The notes beneath the pieces were generated by a model, which worked only from the letters and a program-made list of their open reading frames with translations, did no database searches and was not told where the DNA came from. A stretch of 61,845 nt of DNA. Origin: a virus. The stretch spans positions 1 to 61,845 of IMG/VR virus record IMGVR_UViG_3300028372_000243; one strand, 5' to 3'. Positions 58,368 to 61,845 of the stretch are shown here, in pieces. Position numbers and translations under genes: made by a program. The first letter of the stretch is position 1. The number at the start of each line of letters is the position of its first letter.

Positions 58368-59066
58368 GTGGAAAAGTTTCTCGTCATAGAAGGGCGCGTC
58401 CTCGGGGGACATACAATCCAAGATTTGGGGTTGGATGTGGCGTACCAGAAGGAAGAGGTCCTCAACTACGAGCGTGCCAACTGGAGCCGTGATCTTAACC
58501 ATGCCCTCCAACAGGGTTTGGTAGTCAAGAAGAAGGTAATCAGCGGGCATGACCTTAATACGGCTTCGCCTGTACCTAAAAAGTCTAAACCTCGGTCGAA
58601 GCCCGTCCAAAAACACACGACACCCGCACCTGCACCTCCGCCTTCCACTACTACCAAGAAGGTTTCCGCCACTGACGATAAAAAGTCCGACTCCAAGTCG
58701 GAAAAGATGCTTGAGCAAACCCTCGAAGAGAACGCAAAGCTGCGGGGCAATCTTGAAAAGCTCATGCAACAGCAACAGCTTATGATGGAAAAGTTTTCCG
58801 AGTACATGGAACGCCCCATCAAGATCGAAGGTGTACCCTCCACAGGCACAGCGCCCGTACCGACTTCGGATAGTGGTGTTGTGGATGACACTCCTACGTT
58901 CATCCCGTCGAAAATTCGGTCGGGAAAAGCCAAAACCTCTTCGGCGGTCGAAATTCAGTCCGAAGCCAAAGAGGGTAGTGACCAATTAACTAAAGCCGCC
59001 GAAGCACTCAAAGCGCTCCGGGGGTCTAAGAAAGGTAAGAAGAAACAGGAGGATAGCGATGATTGA
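58368..59066 (+). CDS. Hypothetical protein with proline linker and coiled coil
   Basis: A 232-residue protein from GTG 58368. An N-terminal folded piece (EGRVLGGHTIQDLGLDVAYQ; LNYERANWSRDLNHALQQGL) is followed by a Pro/Lys/Thr-rich linker and a coiled coil (LRGNLEKLMQQQQLMMEKF). It ends in a basic tail. The layout suggests a virion protein with a flexible arm. Function unknown. The CCA enzyme begins before its stop. Confidence 0.7.
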   Translation: MEKFLVIEGRVLGGHTIQDLGLDVAYQKEEVLNYERANWSRDLNHALQQGLVVKKKVISGHDLNTASPVPKKSKPRSKPVQKHTTPAPAPPPSTTTKKVSATDDKKSDSKSEKMLEQTLEENAKLRGNLEKLMQQQQLMMEKFSEYMERPIKIEGVPSTGTAPVPTSDSGVVDDTPTFIPSKIRSGKAKTSSAVEIQSEAKEGSDQLTKAAEALKALRGSKKGKKKQEDSDD

Positions 59067-60492
59067 TCTATCTAAAAAGGTCGCACGACGCTACCTCCTA
59101 TCTCTAGCCTCGGGACGTAATCGTACCGCATCGAATGTTATGGAACAGGCTTTCAACCAATATGATGATTTGGTAGAAGCTATGACCGATGCACCTGACC
59201 TGATGGGGGATATTATCGAATCCCTCGTTAACATGGGTGATTTAACGTTCCGTGATGGGTCGTTCTTTTACCGGGAACAGACCCGTTTAGCTTCGAGACG
59301 TACCGTGATTTCCGAACAAGCACATGAACAGTCGATCGCCCTGATGCGGTTTCTATCCAAAGTCGCCAAGCGGCTAGGGGTTGGGGAACACGTATATGTA
59401 GTAGGCGGTGCTGTGCGCAATTTCATCATCGACCGGCCCATCAAAGATATCGACGTCGTGATAGATTCGGTAGCGCTTGGGGGAAAGGACTCGGCATGGT
59501 TCGCCAAGAAGTTACAGGGGGCGATTCCGGCTAAGACCAGCCTCCAGACGAATCAGTACGGCGTAGCTATCCTGTCCGTCAATGAATCGTGGGTAGTGGA
59601 CGGCGCGGACCTCCAAGGCGAAGTTATCGAAATCGCCAATGCCCGCAAAGAGTCCTACGGCGGTGACGAGGGGAAAGGATACAAGCCACACATGGTAGAG
59701 CCTTCGACTATCGAAGAGGATATCAAACGGCGTGAGTTCACGTTCAATACGTTGCTGTGGCAGCTCTCAGAGCTTGCTCACGGGCCGGATAAGGCAGAGA
59801 TTATTGACCTCACGGGTTGTGGCGTGGATGACCTTCAAGAAGGCGTTATGAAGTGTCCTAGCGACCCGGACAAGACATTTTCGGATGACCCCACCCGGAT
59901 GTTGCGGGCGGTGAAGTTCTTGGTCAAGTACGGCTTCAAGATTGATCCACCTGTCGCCAAGGCTATTCGTCGAAACGCTGATAAGCTCAAGAAGGCCCCG
60001 CAAAATGCCATTAGCGAGATCCTCGTCAATGACATTTTACAGATGAGCCAGTCGAAGACCACCCTGAAAGTGCTCAAGAATCTGGGCCTGCTCGATGTGG
60101 TCAAAGAGATGCTCGAAAGCAATAAGCCTTTCCGTAAAACCCTTGTGAATTGGGCGGGTCGGGATGCGAAGGTCCTGTTCCTTTTCGACATGATGGATAT
60201 CGGCCTCCCGTTGAACACACGGCTTCGTTTCCTAGACGACGCTCAGATGGCCCGGTTGCGCACGGTTGCCCTAGAGATGGAAGCACGGGAGGCGGACAAG
60301 TTCGTTGACCTCCTGAAACAGCCGGGCCGCCAGATGGATACCCAAGCGTTGATTGGTGAATTTGACCTCCAAGGCCGGGAAATCCGCAACCTCATGGAAG
60401 TGGCTCGCGACGTTTTGCTTCGGCAGCCGGGCCTGCGGAAAAGCCCTCGGAACCTTACCGAAGCAGTCAAGGTTCTGTATCGCAAGCGGTGA
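59059..60492 (+). CDS. CCA-adding tRNA nucleotidyltransferase-like protein with V module
   Basis: A 477-residue protein. Residues 3-14 (DLSKKVARRYLLSLA) are a clear V module. Near residue 115, VVGGAVRNFIIDRPIKDIDV gives the nucleotidyltransferase Gly-Gly box and the DxD pair (Asp130, Asp132). Next come KRREFTFNTLLWQL and DLTGCGVDDLQEGVMKCPSD (motif B-type), DDPTRMLRAVKFLVKYGFKI (motif D-type with DP-R), and a helical tail. This is the class II CCA-adding/poly(A) polymerase layout. AGGAGG precedes the ATG. CCA addition would need tRNAs; none is encoded in this window. Confidence 0.88.
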   Translation: MIDLSKKVARRYLLSLASGRNRTASNVMEQAFNQYDDLVEAMTDAPDLMGDIIESLVNMGDLTFRDGSFFYREQTRLASRRTVISEQAHEQSIALMRFLSKVAKRLGVGEHVYVVGGAVRNFIIDRPIKDIDVVIDSVALGGKDSAWFAKKLQGAIPAKTSLQTNQYGVAILSVNESWVVDGADLQGEVIEIANARKESYGGDEGKGYKPHMVEPSTIEEDIKRREFTFNTLLWQLSELAHGPDKAEIIDLTGCGVDDLQEGVMKCPSDPDKTFSDDPTRMLRAVKFLVKYGFKIDPPVAKAIRRNADKLKKAPQNAISEILVNDILQMSQSKTTLKVLKNLGLLDVVKEMLESNKPFRKTLVNWAGRDAKVLFLFDMMDIGLPLNTRLRFLDDAQMARLRTVALEMEAREADKFVDLLKQPGRQMDTQALIGEFDLQGREIRNLMEVARDVLLRQPGLRKSPRNLTEAVKVLYRKR

Positions 60493-60493
60493 G

Positions 60494-60505
60494 AATCTAC
60501 TTATA
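60494..60505 (+). promoter_or_regulatory. Candidate phage late promoter element (AATC-TA-CTTATA)
   Basis: A member of the recurring AATCNNYTTATA element, directly after the CCA gene and 55 bases before the ATG at 60561. GCTCCGT (60507) and ACGGAGC (60547) can pair across the leader. Confidence 0.55.
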
Positions 60506-60560
60506 TGCTCCGTTTACTGTGACGCCTATCTGTACCTAAATCATATACGGAGCTGCGCCG

Positions 60561-60932
60561 ATGGCAGACCTTAAAGATCAACTCATTCGCCTCGGGTCCA
60601 CCAACCCGGAACTTCGCCCACATATCCGTCCGGTTTTGGCCGAACTACAGCGAACATCCAAACTCAATCTGATGCGGGATATCGTGGATCTCCGGGCTTT
60701 TGGGAAGCTCAGATCACAGGCTCGTAAGGGTGGGGATGAACAGACGGCGGATATGCTCAAAGACATTTTTAAGCATTTTTCCGATCGGCTTCAGTTGGAC
60801 GGTGGCGAAGAGAAAGCGTTCAACAGGCTCAACAATATGCTGGGACGCCCGCCTAGCGATGCGAACATGTTGCGCAATCAGGTAGCTAAGATTGCGGACC
60901 TTCTAGGTATCAAGACCCCGGTCAACTTTTAA
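60561..60932 (+). CDS. Small L-module protein, 123 residues
   Basis: Begins ADLKDQLIRLGSTNPELRPH, the clearest L module in the window. The body is helical (LRDIVDLRAFG-like, MLKDIFKHFSDRLQLDG; NQVAKIADLLGIKTPV). The first gene of a unit that also holds the actin-like protein, which begins 6 bases later. Function unknown. Confidence 0.72.
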   Translation: MADLKDQLIRLGSTNPELRPHIRPVLAELQRTSKLNLMRDIVDLRAFGKLRSQARKGGDEQTADMLKDIFKHFSDRLQLDGGEEKAFNRLNNMLGRPPSDANMLRNQVAKIADLLGIKTPVNF

Positions 60933-60938
60933 CCAATC

Positions 60939-61845
60939 ATGGCAAAGCGCATAGACATACCACGTGACGACCTTCGATATCACCTCGAAGCCGGTTTGTC
61001 GTATGCTGATATTGCCGACAAGTATGGGTGCAGCGCATCCACGATTAGTAAACGGGTAAAGGAGTACGGTTTGGATAAACCTTTGGAGTCAAGTGAAAAT
61101 CGGAGTGACGATATGAGTGAAGATAAAAAGCCAGAGATGGGTATCGGGTTGGACATTGGTACGATGAACCTTGTGTCCGCTCGTAAGATCGGTACGTCGG
61201 TTGAGACGAAACGTGTGCGTGATGCTTTCCTTGACCTCGATATCGACGCCAAGAAGATGCTCAAGCTGTCGGGTGTTAGTTTCATCGAATATGATGATCG
61301 CATTCTGATTTTGGGCGACCCCGCAATCGAAACAGCCAACCTGTTTAAGCGGGAAGCTCGGCGTCCCTTGTCACAGGGTCTGATTTCCTCTTCGGAAATT
61401 GATGCGCTCGAAGTCCTGTCGATTTTGATCGAACAGGTGGTAGGCAAGCCCCAAGAGGAGGGTGAAGTTTGCTACTATTCGATCCCTGCAGCCCCTCTGG
61501 ATATGCCGGGTCAAGACGTCGTGTACCACGAGGCTGTGTTCGCAAAGATCCTCGACGAGCTAGGATACGACCCTATTTCGGGCAACGAGGCGATGGCGAT
61601 CATTTATTCGGAATGCGCTAGCGACAATTTTAGCGGAATCGGCATTAGCTTCGGTTCCGGGATGGTCAACTGCGCCCTTTCGTACATGACCATGCCGATC
61701 ATGGAGTTTTCGTTGGCCCGATGCCTGTCTAAAGATTTCCCGATTGATACGCCTTCTGGTATGAAACCAGTTTCGGGAATCCGACCCGGTGACTTGGTAT
61801 TAGGTCAGGACGGAGCATATACCGAAGTCCTAGAAGTATTTAACA
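60939..61845 (+). CDS. HTH plus actin-like ATPase, interrupted by an intein (partial)
   Basis: Open to the window edge (302 residues visible). Residues 1-48 (YHLEAGLSYADIADKYGCSA, STISKRVKEYGL) form a helix-turn-helix. From residue 68, GIGLDIGTMNL is the actin/MreB-type phosphate-1 loop. CYYSIPAAPLD follows, and near residue 233 GIGISFGSGMVNCALSYM is phosphate-2. After EFSLAR the chain continues with Cys262 as an intein start. The start at 60939 has no ribosome site, whereas ATG 61113 has GGAG upstream, giving a form without the HTH. Likely a filament-forming ATPase, perhaps for positioning or segregating phage DNA. Confidence 0.85.
   Translation, partial: MAKRIDIPRDDLRYHLEAGLSYADIADKYGCSASTISKRVKEYGLDKPLESSENRSDDMSEDKKPEMGIGLDIGTMNLVSARKIGTSVETKRVRDAFLDLDIDAKKMLKLSGVSFIEYDDRILILGDPAIETANLFKREARRPLSQGLISSSEIDALEVLSILIEQVVGKPQEEGEVCYYSIPAAPLDMPGQDVVYHEAVFAKILDELGYDPISGNEAMAIIYSECASDNFSGIGISFGSGMVNCALSYMTMPIMEFSLARCLSKDFPIDTPSGMKPVSGIRPGDLVLGQDGAYTEVLEVFN
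61722..61845 (+). other. N-terminal splicing segment of an intein (partial)
   Basis: From Cys262 the chain reads CLSKDFPIDTPSGMKPVSGI, then RPGDLVLGQDGAYTEVLEVF. This fits intein block A: a catalytic Cys, a short beta segment, 'G-x-x-x-V' and the 'GDxVLxxDG' turn. The insertion follows EFSLAR, where actin-like homologues usually continue with a GGDWID-type motif. The rest of the intein, and any homing endonuclease, lies beyond the window. Confidence 0.8.

Noticed and set aside
57828-58985. Minus-strand open frame of 385 residues
   Set aside because: Lies antisense to two well-supported plus-strand genes, and its composition is not protein-like.

Overview
The window is one continuous stretch of a large tailed double-stranded DNA phage (Caudoviricetes). 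A terminase, portal, protease, scaffold, decoration and major-capsid series sits beside a self-supplied replication and recombination set. Genes are packed head to tail, often with ATGA or GTGA overlaps, and nearly all lie on the + strand. Only three small genes near 42.4-43.7 kb are on the - strand. No tRNA, rRNA, CRISPR array or insertion sequence was seen, and no gap without a gene exceeds about 220 bases. The host cannot be named. The promoter of the minus-strand operon is close to the bacterial sigma-70 consensus (TTGACA, 17 bases, TATAGT), so the host polymerase probably reads that element.

Replication, repair and transcription (1-21.3 kb): NAD-dependent DNA ligase, RecD2-like helicase, Hc1-type histone-like protein, a putative ssDNA-binding protein, RuvC-like resolvase, RecA with a duplicated C-terminal domain, a Rad50/SbcC-type ATPase split over two genes, Mre11/SbcD nuclease, Cas4/RecB-like nuclease, DnaN clamp, core-only DnaG-type primase, DnaX clamp loader, NusG-like factor, 5'-3' exonuclease, and a protein with two sigma-region-4-like helix-turn-helix units. 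No DNA polymerase lies here, so it must be elsewhere or supplied by the host. Two methyltransferase fragments (4.2 kb and 14.9 kb) each carry only part of the enzyme.

Packaging and head (21.4-40.5 kb): small accessory genes, a 989-residue protein with duplicated domains and cysteine clusters, small and large terminase, portal, a 702-residue charged protein, a protease-like protein, an extremely acidic scaffold-like protein, a decoration protein and the major capsid protein, closed by a strong terminator.

Late accessory, neck and tail region (40.6-61.8 kb): many small genes, including HK97-gp10-like and other probable neck proteins. Many open with one of two short recurring N-terminal modules, here called the L module (for example LIRLGSTNPELRPHIRPVLA) and the V module (KKVARRYLxxxA). 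The modules are joined to unrelated bodies: a Dps-like ferritin, a CCA-adding nucleotidyltransferase, a ParB-like domain, a SWIM-type zinc finger and a possible ADP-ribosyltransferase fold. Inference: they may be capsid-targeting or processing signals, comparable in logic to T4 internal-protein targeting sequences. A short element, AATCNNYTTATA, lies about 53-75 bases ahead of seven transcription units, mostly in this class, and may be a phage-specific promoter.

The window ends inside an actin-like ATPase. It has an in-frame N-terminal HTH domain and is interrupted just after phosphate-2 by what looks like the N-terminal splicing block of an intein.
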